Shown: piece after piece, positions 1-7,729 of the stretch
How the letters are laid out: each line of letters begins with the position of its first letter
How positions within the stretch are numbered: position 1 is the stretch's first letter
DNA from: Aphodosoma sp045126975
GTDB taxonomy: Bacteria > Bacteroidota > Bacteroidia > Bacteroidales > Paludibacteraceae
Assembly: GCA_045126975.1 (NCBI GenBank)
Contig: JBGVPL010000029.1
Location: forward strand, 1 to 64,000
Length of the DNA stretch: 64,000 nucleotides
Direction of reading: 5' to 3'
Made by a program: the position numbers and the translations under genes
The notes under the pieces: generated by a model
What the model saw: only the letters and a program-made list of their open reading frames with translations
Told to the model about the DNA's origin: nothing
Databases searched by the model: none

Positions 1-138
1 AAGAATAGAACCAATAATGCTAATTCGCATTAAAATAAATGATTCTGTTTCTAATCCCACAAATAAAGAAATAACAAATACGCAACAAAAAATAATTGCT
101 AAAAAACCAAATAGCATTGAAAAATCTTCTTTTTCCAT
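1..138 (-). CDS. Partial small membrane protein (N-terminal part)
   Basis: An open frame on the minus strand starts with ATG at 138 and runs off the left edge, giving 46 codons without a stop. It begins MEKEDFSMLFGF and continues with a run of Ile, Phe, Cys, Val and Leu that looks like one transmembrane helix at about residues 8-30. I do not recognise a family. It lies inside the element that ends at the tRNA-Arg gene, so it is probably an accessory gene of that element. It could be a short single-pass protein or the start of a larger one; the missing left flank decides. Confidence 0.45.
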   Translation of the reverse strand, partial: MEKEDFSMLFGFLAIIFCCVFVISLFVGLETESFILMRISIIGSIL

Positions 139-413
139 AAAATTAAAAATTACTTAATTAAAAATAACACTAGATTACTAACATTATATTAAATTTATTT
201 TTATTAATTATTTTATTTAACGTATCAACTAGATTCATCACATAACGAATCTAATAATTTTTAAACTAATTTACCCCTCTACGAATACCTAAGTAACATA
301 TTAACTTAAACATACTTAAAGTTATCACCTAAATATACCTTAGCATCCACAACGTCCTTTTTAGTTCTCTAAAGGGCATAAAAAAAGCATGGTACTTCGC
401 TTATATTTTATTT
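139..413. other. Gene-free AT-rich stretch
   Basis: I see no credible reading frame here. The sequence is very AT-rich. Its right end holds an A-run at about 380-386 that would be a U-run for a transcript read on the minus strand, so it may be where the structured RNA at 414-548 ends. Confidence 0.5.
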
Positions 414-548
414 TGTTATCCTGAAGGTATTAGGCTGACCTATGATGACCAAAATAATATACGACAAAGCCCATGCGAAACCGCACGAGTATCATAAAGA
501 CTTTGTCTTGGTCATCATTCTAAAAAGTGCCTAATTTCTCAGAACAAC
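414..548 (-). ncRNA. Putative structured RNA with nested long stems
   Basis: Read on the minus strand, the region folds as a nested rod. GTT/AAC and CTGA/TCAG close the base. ATTAGGC pairs with GCCTAAT, then GATGACCAA with TTGGTCATC (9 bp), then GACAAAG with CTTTGTC (7 bp). A small GTGCG-GTTT-CGCAT hairpin sits at the tip. Asymmetric internal loops separate the stems. A promoter-like TTTG-N20-TAACTTTG lies upstream at 635-666, and there is no open frame across the stems, so a non-coding transcript of about 220-250 nt ending near 380 is likely. The family is not identified. A 6S-like rod or a Bacteroidales-specific RNA family are candidates; a retron is unlikely because no reverse transcriptase is in view. 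The strand is chosen from the promoter. Confidence 0.5.
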
Positions 549-634
549 AAGATTTAATCTATAATACTAAAATTTATATGTTATAATATGTTTTCTCGTT
601 TACTACATAATTTATATTTTTTAATTTTACATTG

Positions 635-666
635 CAAAGTTAATAAAAATACTTTTATTGACCAAA
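635..666 (-). promoter_or_regulatory. Promoter for the putative structured RNA
   Basis: On the minus strand TTTG (663-666) is followed after 20 bases by TAACTTTG (635-642), matching the Bacteroidota -33/-7 pattern. It points away from the small gene at 682-921 and into the structured region. Confidence 0.6.
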
Positions 667-681
667 CATATTCCAAATTAA

Positions 682-921
682 TTATATTTTTTGCTTTGGT
701 TTTGTTACCAATAATCCTTTCCTTATCACACATTTTTTATTGATAAATGGATTATCTTCAGTCAATTGATATTTTCTGAAATATGTATAACTTATCCCCA
801 ACTCTTCCTTAGAATAATCCTCAAAAAGTTGAGCTACACTACCATAATACACATGCTTATCCTCATTCAATAAATGAAGATGTATTACTTTCCTTTCCTG
901 TTTCTCTTTTTCTTCTTTCAT
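682..921 (-). CDS. Small hypothetical protein of the mobile element
   Basis: A 79-residue, highly charged protein with no signal peptide or membrane segment. The N-terminal ten residues are mostly Lys and Glu. The middle, with YYGSVAQLFEDYSKEELGIS, looks like a small alpha/beta domain with a helix typical of DNA-associated accessory proteins, but I recognise no named family. It faces away from the recombinase operon, and its upstream region shares the TTAAATATTTGTG-type repeats with the divergent gene at 1156. A candidate -7 box TATATTTG lies at 941-948. The shared repeats suggest common control, possibly by this protein itself, but that is inference. Confidence 0.6.
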   Translation of the reverse strand: MKEEKEKQERKVIHLHLLNEDKHVYYGSVAQLFEDYSKEELGISYTYFRKYQLTEDNPFINKKCVIRKGLLVTKPKQKI

Positions 922-960
922 AATTTAAATTTTGATTCTGCAAATATAGCAAAAAAGAAC

Positions 961-1100
961 CAAATGTTTAATATTTGTGTAATATTTAACATTATTTAAC
1001 CAATATATCCCACAGATTAAATATTTGTGCGTTTTTAATAATCTTTAGCTAAAATAACCACCCAAAAAGTTGCATATATTAAATATTTGTGTTAACTTTG
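961..1100. promoter_or_regulatory. Divergent control region with three TTAAATATTTGTG repeats
   Basis: Three same-direction copies occur at 967-979 (TTTAATATTTGTG), 1017-1029 and 1079-1091 (both TTAAATATTTGTG). The third ends one base before the -7 box TAACTTTG (1093-1100). The first lies just upstream of the minus-strand gene at 682-921 and within a partial palindrome, CAAAT/ATTTG. This is the layout of operators for a repressor controlling both directions. Confidence 0.55.
1070..1100 (+). promoter_or_regulatory. Promoter of the accessory/resolvase genes
   Basis: TTG (1070-1072), a 20-base spacer and TAACTTTG (1093-1100) match the Bacteroidota promoter. The third TTAAATATTTGTG repeat occupies the spacer, so a bound protein would block it. 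Confidence 0.55.
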
Positions 1101-1155
1101 CATCGTAATTAAAATATAACACTATTGATTTACTAACCTTCAAACACATACAACT

Positions 1156-1482
1156 ATGAATGCTATCGTACTTTCAAACACAACAATGAGAAGAGCATCT
1201 GTAATCGCTCAACGTACACACTCTACAGAAATAGGTATAATCAAAGCAATGCAAATTGAAACGTTGAAAGCAAAATTACAATCAGGTATTGCACATTTCT
1301 CCTACATGAAGAAAAACGGTGAAATACGTGAAGCATGGGGAACTACCTGTAACAACCTAATGAAAGCAAAAGTTTATGGAAATGGCATCAAACGTGATTT
1401 TGTAAATTGTGTTGTGTATTGGGACGTTGAAATTGGTGATTTTCGCTCTTTGAGATTCGAAAATTTAATTAAGGTGTTTTAA
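1156..1482 (+). CDS. DUF2693 / WYL_2-like small protein
   Basis: A 108-residue protein. Residues about 42-105 contain the stretch HFSYMKKNGEIREAWGTT followed by beta-strand-rich sequence ending in YWDVEIGDFRSLRFENL. This matches the family called DUF2693 or WYL_2, a small Sm/SH3-like beta-barrel common on Bacteroidota phages and integrative elements. The molecular role is unknown; a nucleic-acid or ligand-binding function is only inferred from the fold. It is the first gene behind the repeat-controlled promoter at 1070-1100 and is followed by the 99-residue gene and the resolvase in the same direction, so the three are probably co-transcribed. Confidence 0.7.
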   Translation: MNAIVLSNTTMRRASVIAQRTHSTEIGIIKAMQIETLKAKLQSGIAHFSYMKKNGEIREAWGTTCNNLMKAKVYGNGIKRDFVNCVVYWDVEIGDFRSLRFENLIKVF

Positions 1483-1528
1483 TCAGCATCTTAATTTCAA
1501 CGTAATATTAACATTAAATTAAACAACT

Positions 1529-1828
1529 ATGACTGACTATATTATTTCAATACTTCGCACACAAATGAACATAATTTTCTCATGGGGTTTAGACTCAGCA
1601 TCAGCACTCGAAAACGGACTAAAATTTAACGTCAATGGTTACAAATATCAAGGCGAAGTAGTAGTTACATATAATGAAGGTACTGACTTGTTTGACGTAA
1701 AATTAACCGCCACAGGTAAAGAAATAGATGGAATATATGCAGATAATTTAGTAAATGTAATAGATAACCATATCGAATACTGCGAGAACTACTCAGAAAA
1801 AGTAAAATCAACCTATAACTTCAAATAA
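1529..1828 (+). CDS. Hypothetical protein upstream of resolvase
   Basis: A 99-residue acidic protein without signal peptide. The N-terminal 30 residues are helical (MTDYIISILRTQMNIIFSWG). They are followed by a beta-rich part with FNVNGYKYQGEVVVTYNEG and a C-terminal helix. I do not recognise a family with certainty. Its stop codon is one base before the resolvase ATG at 1830, so the two are almost surely translated from one message. It may be an accessory protein of the element. Confidence 0.65.
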   Translation: MTDYIISILRTQMNIIFSWGLDSASALENGLKFNVNGYKYQGEVVVTYNEGTDLFDVKLTATGKEIDGIYADNLVNVIDNHIEYCENYSEKVKSTYNFK

Positions 1829-1829
1829 T

Positions 1830-2456
1830 ATGAAAACAAAAGTAATCATCTACGCCAGGGTCTCTACAACAAATCAAGATTATACACGACAACTTGATGA
1901 ATTAAGAGAATATGCTCAAAGAATGAATTATGAAGTGGTGAGAGAATTTCAAGAAAAAATAAGCGGAGCAAAAAGCGTGGCGGAGCGCAATGCCATGAAC
2001 TCTCTATTAGAGTATATCCACAACAATAAAGTCGATAAAATTCTCATTTATGAATGCTCTCGCCTAAGTCGTAGAGCGATTGATTTTCTCCAACTAATTG
2101 AGATATTTAACCAACACAAAATTTCATTATACATACATGCCAATGGGCTTGAAACATTGTTACCCAACGGAAATAGCAATCCAATAGCAAACCTCGTACT
2201 CGGTATATTGGCACAATTTAACTCGATGGAACGCTCACTAATTCGAGCACGCATGGAGAGTGGTTACAATCACTATAGAAATTGTGGCGGTACTGTTGGA
2301 AGAAAAATAGGCTATAGAAAAACAGAGCAACAAATGAAAGAGCAATACACAGAAGAAATTAAATTACTGAGAAAAAACATCTCCTTAGACAATATAACTA
2401 AAATTACAAGTACTAGTAAAAACACCTTACTTAAATTAAAAAAAATCATAAATTAA
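1830..2456 (+). CDS. Small serine recombinase (resolvase/invertase family)
   Basis: A 208-residue site-specific recombinase. The N-terminal catalytic domain opens with YARVSTTNQD, where Ser12 is the expected nucleophile, and includes LIYECSRLSRRAIDF with the conserved Arg residues near positions 75-80. The helix MERSLIRARMESG is the usual E-helix region, followed by GGTVGRKIGY and a short C-terminal helix-turn-helix (about residues 160-205). The length fits resolvases and invertases (about 180-210). It could resolve cointegrates, invert a segment, or act as an accessory recombinase for the element, which also carries the large recombinase at 2871. The preceding gene ends one base upstream. 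Confidence 0.85.
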   Translation: MKTKVIIYARVSTTNQDYTRQLDELREYAQRMNYEVVREFQEKISGAKSVAERNAMNSLLEYIHNNKVDKILIYECSRLSRRAIDFLQLIEIFNQHKISLYIHANGLETLLPNGNSNPIANLVLGILAQFNSMERSLIRARMESGYNHYRNCGGTVGRKIGYRKTEQQMKEQYTEEIKLLRKNISLDNITKITSTSKNTLLKLKKIIN

Positions 2457-2731
2457 AATATTATATTTACATAGTAAATTTAACAAACTTTAACTTTTTA
2501 ACTCTTGACTTTTTACTTCAACAAGGGTATAATATGAAAAAACAAATTTGCTATGATGTAAATCAATATACAAAAAGTCAAAAAGACAAAGGTTTTACGC
2601 TCATCCTTGCCGACCAGAACACTTAAAACTCATAACAGAGATATGTCTGACTATATATCAAAAAATGAGATTAAGAGGCGAAAAACAAATAACCCCAATT
2701 TACAAAGGGGAGTATAATACTCTTAAAAAAG
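2457..2731. other. Gap without a convincing gene
   Basis: There are two very short plus-strand frames: 30 codons from 2534 and 26 codons ending at 2745. Neither has a recognisable product or clear start signal, so I do not call them. The sequence is AT-rich and may be worn-down coding DNA of the element. Confidence 0.4.
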
Positions 2732-2896
2732 ATGTTGAGTATTGAATCATGTAAAGAAATTCTAAATAAAAATAATTATAAACTTAATAATGAAGAAATA
2801 AAACAAGTAAGAGAGTTTTTATACTTGCTCGCTGAAATACAAATAAACGCAGAAAAAACACTTATAGAAAATGAAAAACGTAATCCTATACTGTAG
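2732..2896 (+). CDS. Small protein translationally coupled to the serine recombinase
   Basis: A 54-residue frame starts with ATG at 2732 and ends with TAG at 2894-2896, overlapping the start of the large recombinase (2871) by 26 bases in another frame. The protein opens MLSIESCKEILNKNNYKLNN and continues as an amphipathic acidic helix rich in Glu, Lys and Leu. Small proteins of this kind are, from memory, often seen just before serine recombinases on Bacteroidota elements; no function is known to me. The overlap suggests translational coupling and perhaps a partner or control factor for the recombinase. It is shorter than usual gene-calling limits. Confidence 0.6.
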   Translation: MLSIESCKEILNKNNYKLNNEEIKQVREFLYLLAEIQINAEKTLIENEKRNPIL

Positions 2897-4445
2897 AGTA
2901 AGTTCCGATGAACAAGCAGATGGAACAAGTCTCGACTTCCAAGAAAGAACGTTACGTGCTTATTGCAAACGCAACAACTATAACATCATCCACTGTTGCA
3001 GAGAAGACTTTAGCGCAAAAGACCATGATTTCCGCAGACCTGAAATGAAATGGTTGAGAGATTACTGTAAAAAACATAAGCGTGAAGTAGATATGATATT
3101 ATTTTTGCGATGGGACAGATTCAGTCGTAACCCAGAATTTGCCCATGCCTTCAAACGCATATTTATGGATGAATTAGGCATAGAATTCAATGCAATAGAA
3201 AACCCCATAGATTTTGAAGCAACCGAGTGGAGCACACTATTCAGTCTATATGCAGGTATTGCACAAACAGAAAACAACAAAATCAGTCGAAGAACCAAAG
3301 ATGGAATACGCCAAACACTACTATCAGGTAGATGCCCCAACAAAGCACCAATTGGATACAAAAATGTGCATATAACAGACGAAAATGGAAAGACCATTGC
3401 CAAATATGTAGAAATAGATGAAAAAAAAGCACCACTTATCAAAAAAATATTCAACGAAGTGAGAAAAGGAATAGAATCACCTCGTTATATTCGTAGAAGA
3501 ATTGCCCCTCAAATACCCGAAAGCACATATTTCAAAATCCTAAGAAACATCTTCTACAAAGGGAAAATACGTGTACCTGCTACAAAAGAAGAACCTGAAA
3601 TAATAGTTGATGGACAACATCAACCACTCATAACCGAAGAATTGTTTGATAGAGTACAAGATATAATGGATGGCAAAAGGAAAAAACAACCTAAATTGAC
3701 AAAACCAACACATCCCGAATTCTACCTCCGCAAATTCCTTGTTTGCCCCCATTGTGGTAGAGCAATCACAGGAGCAACCTCAACAGGAGGAAGTGGCGGT
3801 AAATACCCTTATTACTTCTGCCCAACAACAGGGACACACGTACGAATCAAAGCAGAAGCACTCAACACATCTTTCGTTGATTATATCAGCAATTTTCGTC
3901 CAAACAAAGCAATAAAACAATTATACACCGAAATACTAAATGACCTACGCCAAGAAAACACTCGAGAAATACGTTCAAAGATTGAAAACTTAGATAAAGA
4001 AATATCAAAAATCAAAGAACTGATAATAAAAATAGAAGACAAACTTATCAACGATGAAATAGATAATTCAACTTATCAACGCATTATAGGTAGATATGAA
4101 AATGAATTAAAAAAATTAGAAGACAAAAAAGAACTACTTGCAAACCCCAATCGAGGTGAAATCAAACCACAGTTGAAGTACTCTATAAACCTATTAGACA
4201 ATATAGATAACTTCTTTAAACATGCCCCTGTTGAAGCAAAAATCCAAGCATTAAGTTCGATTTTCCCTGAAAAAATAGAATTTGATGGAAAAAATTTTCG
4301 AACTGAAAAATTGAACACAGTACTTGCTCTAATATATCAGAAAAACAATGAGTTACAAGGAAACAAAAAGAAAAATGGAGAAAGTTTTTCAACTTTCTCC
4401 ACTTCAGTACCCCCGTCGAGAATCGAACTCGAATCTACGGTTTAG
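2871..4445 (+). CDS. Large serine recombinase (integrase), 3' end running into tRNA-Arg
   Basis: A 524-residue recombinase of the large serine type. The resolvase domain opens with YCRVSSDEQADGTS (nucleophile Ser11) and continues through FLRWDRFSRNPEFAHAF. A Recombinase domain follows at about 165-270. A zinc beta-ribbon begins CPHCGRAITGA near 300 and is completed by YYFCP. A long coiled coil (about 370-430, rich in Lys, Glu and Ile) follows. The last residues, VPPSRIELESTV, are encoded by the antisense of the tRNA gene at 4408-4479, and the TAG stop (4443-4445) lies partly in its anticodon. This is expected if the enzyme integrated its element at the 3' end of tRNA-Arg. The tail is probably a by-product of that site. 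Confidence 0.88.
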   Translation: MKNVILYCRVSSDEQADGTSLDFQERTLRAYCKRNNYNIIHCCREDFSAKDHDFRRPEMKWLRDYCKKHKREVDMILFLRWDRFSRNPEFAHAFKRIFMDELGIEFNAIENPIDFEATEWSTLFSLYAGIAQTENNKISRRTKDGIRQTLLSGRCPNKAPIGYKNVHITDENGKTIAKYVEIDEKKAPLIKKIFNEVRKGIESPRYIRRRIAPQIPESTYFKILRNIFYKGKIRVPATKEEPEIIVDGQHQPLITEELFDRVQDIMDGKRKKQPKLTKPTHPEFYLRKFLVCPHCGRAITGATSTGGSGGKYPYYFCPTTGTHVRIKAEALNTSFVDYISNFRPNKAIKQLYTEILNDLRQENTREIRSKIENLDKEISKIKELIIKIEDKLINDEIDNSTYQRIIGRYENELKKLEDKKELLANPNRGEIKPQLKYSINLLDNIDNFFKHAPVEAKIQALSSIFPEKIEFDGKNFRTEKLNTVLALIYQKNNELQGNKKKNGESFSTFSTSVPPSRIELESTV

Positions 4446-4479
4446 GAAACCGCTATTCTATCCGTTGAACTACAAGGGC
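4408..4479 (-). tRNA. tRNA-Arg (anticodon CCT)
   Basis: The minus strand gives a full cloverleaf. The acceptor GCCCTTG pairs with CGGGGGT (with wobble pairs). There is a D-arm, an anticodon stem GCGGT/ACCGT around the loop TTCCTAA (anticodon CCT at 4444-4446), and a T-arm TCGAG-TTCGATT-CTCGA. The discriminator base is A and CCA is not encoded. It lies downstream of yidC on the same strand. Its 3' half is overlapped by the recombinase gene and is the presumed integration site. Confidence 0.95.
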
Positions 4480-4484
4480 AAAAT

Positions 4485-4566
4485 TCAATGAGTAATGAGT
4501 AATTATTAGTTATTAACGATAAAATCATTCCCTTAATCACTAACAACTAATCACTACTAACTATTT
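4485..4566. repeat. Heptamer-like repeats (AGTAATG type)
   Basis: Between tRNA-Arg and yidC are degenerate repeats such as GAGTAATGAGTAATTATTAG and CACTAACAACTAATCACTAC with about 7-base periodicity, one of many such tracts in this window. Confidence 0.5.
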
Positions 4567-6495
4567 TTAGTGACGTCCTTTACTATTTGACTTCATTTGA
4601 CGTGCTTGTTGTTCACGAAGTGCTTGTTGTTGTGCCTTTTGTGCTTCTTCGAGACGTTGCATGAAAGCTGATTTCTTTTGTGGTTTTGCTTTATTTTTCT
4701 CAAGTTGAGCAAGCACTTTTTTGTCGTCAACAAAGAGACGGAACAAATATGTTTGAATAATTGTAATCAAAAGCGATACAAAATAGTAGTATGAAAGACC
4801 AGACGCATAGTTGTTAAACATAAACATGAACATAATTGGCATCATATACATCATAGTTTTCATCATGCCAGCACCAGGTTGGTCGCCTGCACCCGTTGTC
4901 GCCATATTGATTTTAGTGTAGATGATGTTTGTTACAGTCATCAAGAGGCAGAACAATGAGATGTGGTTACCAAAATATGGCGTAATAAGCGGAATATATG
5001 TGCTCCAAGAGACAATCGCATCATAAGACGAAAGGTCGTCAGCCCAAAGGAACGATTGTCCACGAAGCTCAAATGCTGTAGGGAAGAAGCTGAACATTGC
5101 AAACAAAATAGGCATTTGGAACAACATTGGCAAACATCCACTCATAGGACTCACGCCTACTTTTTGATAAAGAGCCATTGTAGCTTGTTGACGTTCCATT
5201 GCTTTTTCAGCAGGAATACGAGCATTGATTTCTTCGATTTGAGGACGAAGTACACGCATTTTTGCCGACGACATATATGATTTGAAAGTAAATGGAAGTA
5301 TCACCAATTTAATGATAATAGTCAACAAAAGAATGATAATACCATAACTTGCAATATATTTGCTCAAGAAATTGAACACAGGAATAATAACGCCTGTCGA
5401 AATCCAACGGAAGAGCGACCAACCCATAGGGATGATGTGTTGAAGACGAAGTTTGTCGTCACCAGAGAGGTCTTTGTCATACGATTTCAACACTTTATAT
5501 TGGTTAGGACCATAATAAGTATGGAATTTAGTAGGACGAACACCATTAGGGTCGAATGCCACTGTTGCCTCCATTTTATGCTTTTTGATAAACTCTGAAC
5601 GCTCTGGCATCAATTCACTCTCTACATTGGCAGCTGTAAATGCATCATCAGCAATCATAATTGTGCTAAAGAAATGGTCTTTGAAAGCAATCCAACGCAC
5701 TTTACCAGCAAGTTTTTCCGAATCATTTTTCAATTCAGAGAGGCGTTCCATATCGTCTGACACATACTTATAATTAAGTGTAGCATAACGAGATTCGAAT
5801 TTACGACCTTTCTCGTTTTGACGAATAAGCGATTGCCATTGCATGTCGAGCGACGATGTATTTGGAGAGAGAATACGACCCATATTGTGAGCCTTGATTT
5901 CCATCTCAGTCATATAATCGTCGTTTGGAATTGTATAGACAAAGTCCAAATAACTTTCAGCATCCACCGCAAGACGCATTGTTACAATCTGAGCATCAGC
6001 CGTTTTATCAACTGTTGGCTGAAAGAAAAGACTTTTAGTATTAAGCACACGATTATCGTTAGTGAAAAGTGTAAAGCCCAACGAAGCATCACCATCAGCA
6101 AACAACATTAGCGGAAGCGAATCATAGCGTTGATAATTCTTCATCTCAGCCGCACTCACACGACCACCTTTATTAGAGAATGTAAGACGAAGGTATTCGT
6201 TTTCAACAACAAAATGCTCCTCTACGCCAACGCCAGCATTAGCAAAATGTCCAAAAGTTTTTTCAAGACGAGCAGAATCAAGCGTCATTTCGCCAATAGC
6301 AGCGAGCGAATCAGCAACTGCTTGTTCGCGTTCAAGCTCTAACTGAGCAAGATAAGCCGCCTCATTGGCAGCAGCAATAGAGTCACGCACATGTTGACGA
6401 CGTGCCAACTCCTCTTTACTTGGTTGGTTCAACCAACTGAAACCGAAAATTACGGCCATTATTAGGACTAAGCCTATGACGGTGTTTTTATCCAT
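4567..6495 (-). CDS. yidC: Membrane protein insertase YidC
   Basis: A 642-residue inner-membrane insertase that inserts membrane proteins alone or with the Sec translocon. Residues 5-21 form the first membrane helix. Residues about 60-350 are the large periplasmic domain typical of Gram-negative YidC. From about 350 on come the five conserved helices, including IASYGIIILLLTIIIKLVILP and MSGCLPMLFQMPILFAMFSFF. The tail is basic and glutamine-rich (QKAQQQALREQQARQ), as expected for a ribosome-contacting end. Length fits Bacteroidota homologues. pyrG lies upstream on the same strand with an IS30-type element between. A good promoter remains on the yidC side of the insertion (6685-6715). Confidence 0.97.
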   Translation of the reverse strand: MDKNTVIGLVLIMAVIFGFSWLNQPSKEELARRQHVRDSIAAANEAAYLAQLELEREQAVADSLAAIGEMTLDSARLEKTFGHFANAGVGVEEHFVVENEYLRLTFSNKGGRVSAAEMKNYQRYDSLPLMLFADGDASLGFTLFTNDNRVLNTKSLFFQPTVDKTADAQIVTMRLAVDAESYLDFVYTIPNDDYMTEMEIKAHNMGRILSPNTSSLDMQWQSLIRQNEKGRKFESRYATLNYKYVSDDMERLSELKNDSEKLAGKVRWIAFKDHFFSTIMIADDAFTAANVESELMPERSEFIKKHKMEATVAFDPNGVRPTKFHTYYGPNQYKVLKSYDKDLSGDDKLRLQHIIPMGWSLFRWISTGVIIPVFNFLSKYIASYGIIILLLTIIIKLVILPFTFKSYMSSAKMRVLRPQIEEINARIPAEKAMERQQATMALYQKVGVSPMSGCLPMLFQMPILFAMFSFFPTAFELRGQSFLWADDLSSYDAIVSWSTYIPLITPYFGNHISLFCLLMTVTNIIYTKINMATTGAGDQPGAGMMKTMMYMMPIMFMFMFNNYASGLSYYYFVSLLITIIQTYLFRLFVDDKKVLAQLEKNKAKPQKKSAFMQRLEEAQKAQQQALREQQARQMKSNSKGRH

Positions 6496-6644
6496 TTATT
6501 TTATAGATTTTTAGTAACGAGTAACGAGTAGCAAGATTTTTGTACTTCGGCTTTCTCCTAGTCTATATTATTAATTAGATTTTTAAACGTAAGACACAAA
6601 TCCTTTTCAAACTCGTTTTCTCTTAATTTTTAATCAATTACCAA

Positions 6645-6674
6645 TTGTGCATTATGCATTATACATTGTGCATT
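6645..6674. repeat. Heptamer repeat (TTGTGCA/TTATGCA type)
   Basis: Four near-perfect 7-base units of the form TTRTGCA lie in the yidC leader. The same unit recurs inside the NAGPA-like genes at 56178, 58628 and 60917. Confidence 0.7.
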
Positions 6675-6684
6675 AACAAAAGTG

Positions 6685-6715
6685 CAAAGTTACAAAAATT
6701 TATTGAGATGTGCAA
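6685..6715 (-). promoter_or_regulatory. yidC promoter
   Basis: On the minus strand TTG (6713-6715), 20 bases, then TAACTTTG (6685-6692). It lies between yidC and the left end of the IS30-type element, so insertion did not cut yidC off from a promoter. Confidence 0.6.
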
Positions 6716-6766
6716 TAGTGTTATTTTACACAAAAAAAGATGTAGAGTCAACAAGCAAGTGCAAAA

Positions 6767-7723
6767 TTACAAAAAGTGTTTAAAAAACTCTACTTTGGGT
6801 GAAGAAAAGTTTAATTTTTCTCTAGGTCTCCTATTAATTTTAGCTTGAATAGCGTTTAAATCAGCTTGTTGTACCATATTAAAATCCGTTCCTTTTGGGT
6901 AATATTGTCTAAATATTTTATTAGCATTTTCGACAGCACCTTTTTGCCAAGAAGAATATGTATCAGTAAAATACACAGTGGTTCTTAATTTCTTAGCTAA
7001 CCACTTATGATTTTTAAACTCCAGTCCGTTATCAGTTGTAATAGTATATACTTTTTCTTTATAGGGCAATAATAATCTATAAGCAGTTTTAGCAACTATT
7101 TCTGGTTGTTTAGATTCAACTTTTGTTTGAAAAAACATATTTGTGCTTCTTTCAATTATAGTTAATACAGCACTTGCTTGTTCTTTGCCAATAACAAGAT
7201 CCATTTCCCAGTCACCAAAACGTTTTCCATTAGCCTCTAGTGGTCGTTCATGTATCGAAACTCTATCTGGTATTAGCGATTTTCCTGCCGTATTTCTTTT
7301 TTGATTAGTATGATGACGGTACTTCATCTTATGTCGACAATGCTTTTTTAATTCACCTGTTGAATCGTTTCTGATTTCTTGATAAATACGCTCATGACTT
7401 ATATTTATTCCTTCAAGAGCTAACTTACCTGATATTTGTTTTGGTGACCAATCTTCTTCAACCAATAGATTTACAGCTTGTTTGATAATATGTTGTGGAG
7501 TTTTTCTATTAGACGCACAACGCTGACGTCTCATCATAGCATCTTCATGTGCATCTTTATAAAGATAATGACCAAAACGATTGGTATTTCGTTTTATTTC
7601 TCTACAAACTGTTGATATACTGCATTCTATCTGCCGAGCAATAGCAGTTTTTGCCATTTTTGCTTGTAATCCCAAATAAATTGCGTATCTTTGCTCTCGG
7701 GATAATTGATTATATTTTTTCAT
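6767..7723 (-). CDS. IS30 family transposase
   Basis: A 318-residue DDE transposase. The N-terminal helix-turn-helix (MKKYNQLSREQRYAIYLG to about residue 50) is the IS30 DNA-binding module. The catalytic core contains FGDWEMDLVIG (first Asp), TTDNGLEFKNH (second Asp) and QKGAVENANKIFRQYYPKG (Glu), all in the correct order, and the frame is uninterrupted, so it should be active. I chose the ATG at 7723 because the upstream in-frame TTG at 7732 lies inside the -7 promoter box (7730-7737). The message would then be leaderless or nearly so. Confidence 0.93.
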   Translation of the reverse strand: MKKYNQLSREQRYAIYLGLQAKMAKTAIARQIECSISTVCREIKRNTNRFGHYLYKDAHEDAMMRRQRCASNRKTPQHIIKQAVNLLVEEDWSPKQISGKLALEGINISHERIYQEIRNDSTGELKKHCRHKMKYRHHTNQKRNTAGKSLIPDRVSIHERPLEANGKRFGDWEMDLVIGKEQASAVLTIIERSTNMFFQTKVESKQPEIVAKTAYRLLLPYKEKVYTITTDNGLEFKNHKWLAKKLRTTVYFTDTYSSWQKGAVENANKIFRQYYPKGTDFNMVQQADLNAIQAKINRRPREKLNFSSPKVEFFKHFL

Positions 7724-7729
7724 GCAACA

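Larger units (their letters stand above)
1..4408. mobile_element. Right part of an integrated element ending at tRNA-Arg
   Basis: Everything left of the tRNA gene looks accessory: two serine recombinases, DUF2693-type and hypothetical small proteins, a structured RNA, and a repeat-controlled divergent promoter. The boundary is placed at the 3' end of tRNA-Arg, where the recombinase gene terminates. I found no second copy of the tRNA 3' end inside the window, so the left end lies beyond position 1 and the element's size and type (integrative element, prophage or island) are open. Confidence 0.6.

Noticed and set aside
414..548. Integron attC site or retron msr/msd
   Set aside because: No GTTRRRY/RYYYAAC core pair and no integron integrase; no reverse transcriptase within the window.
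2534..2745. Two short plus-strand frames (30 and 26 codons) in the gap before the coupled small gene
   Set aside because: No recognisable product, and too short to support by composition alone.
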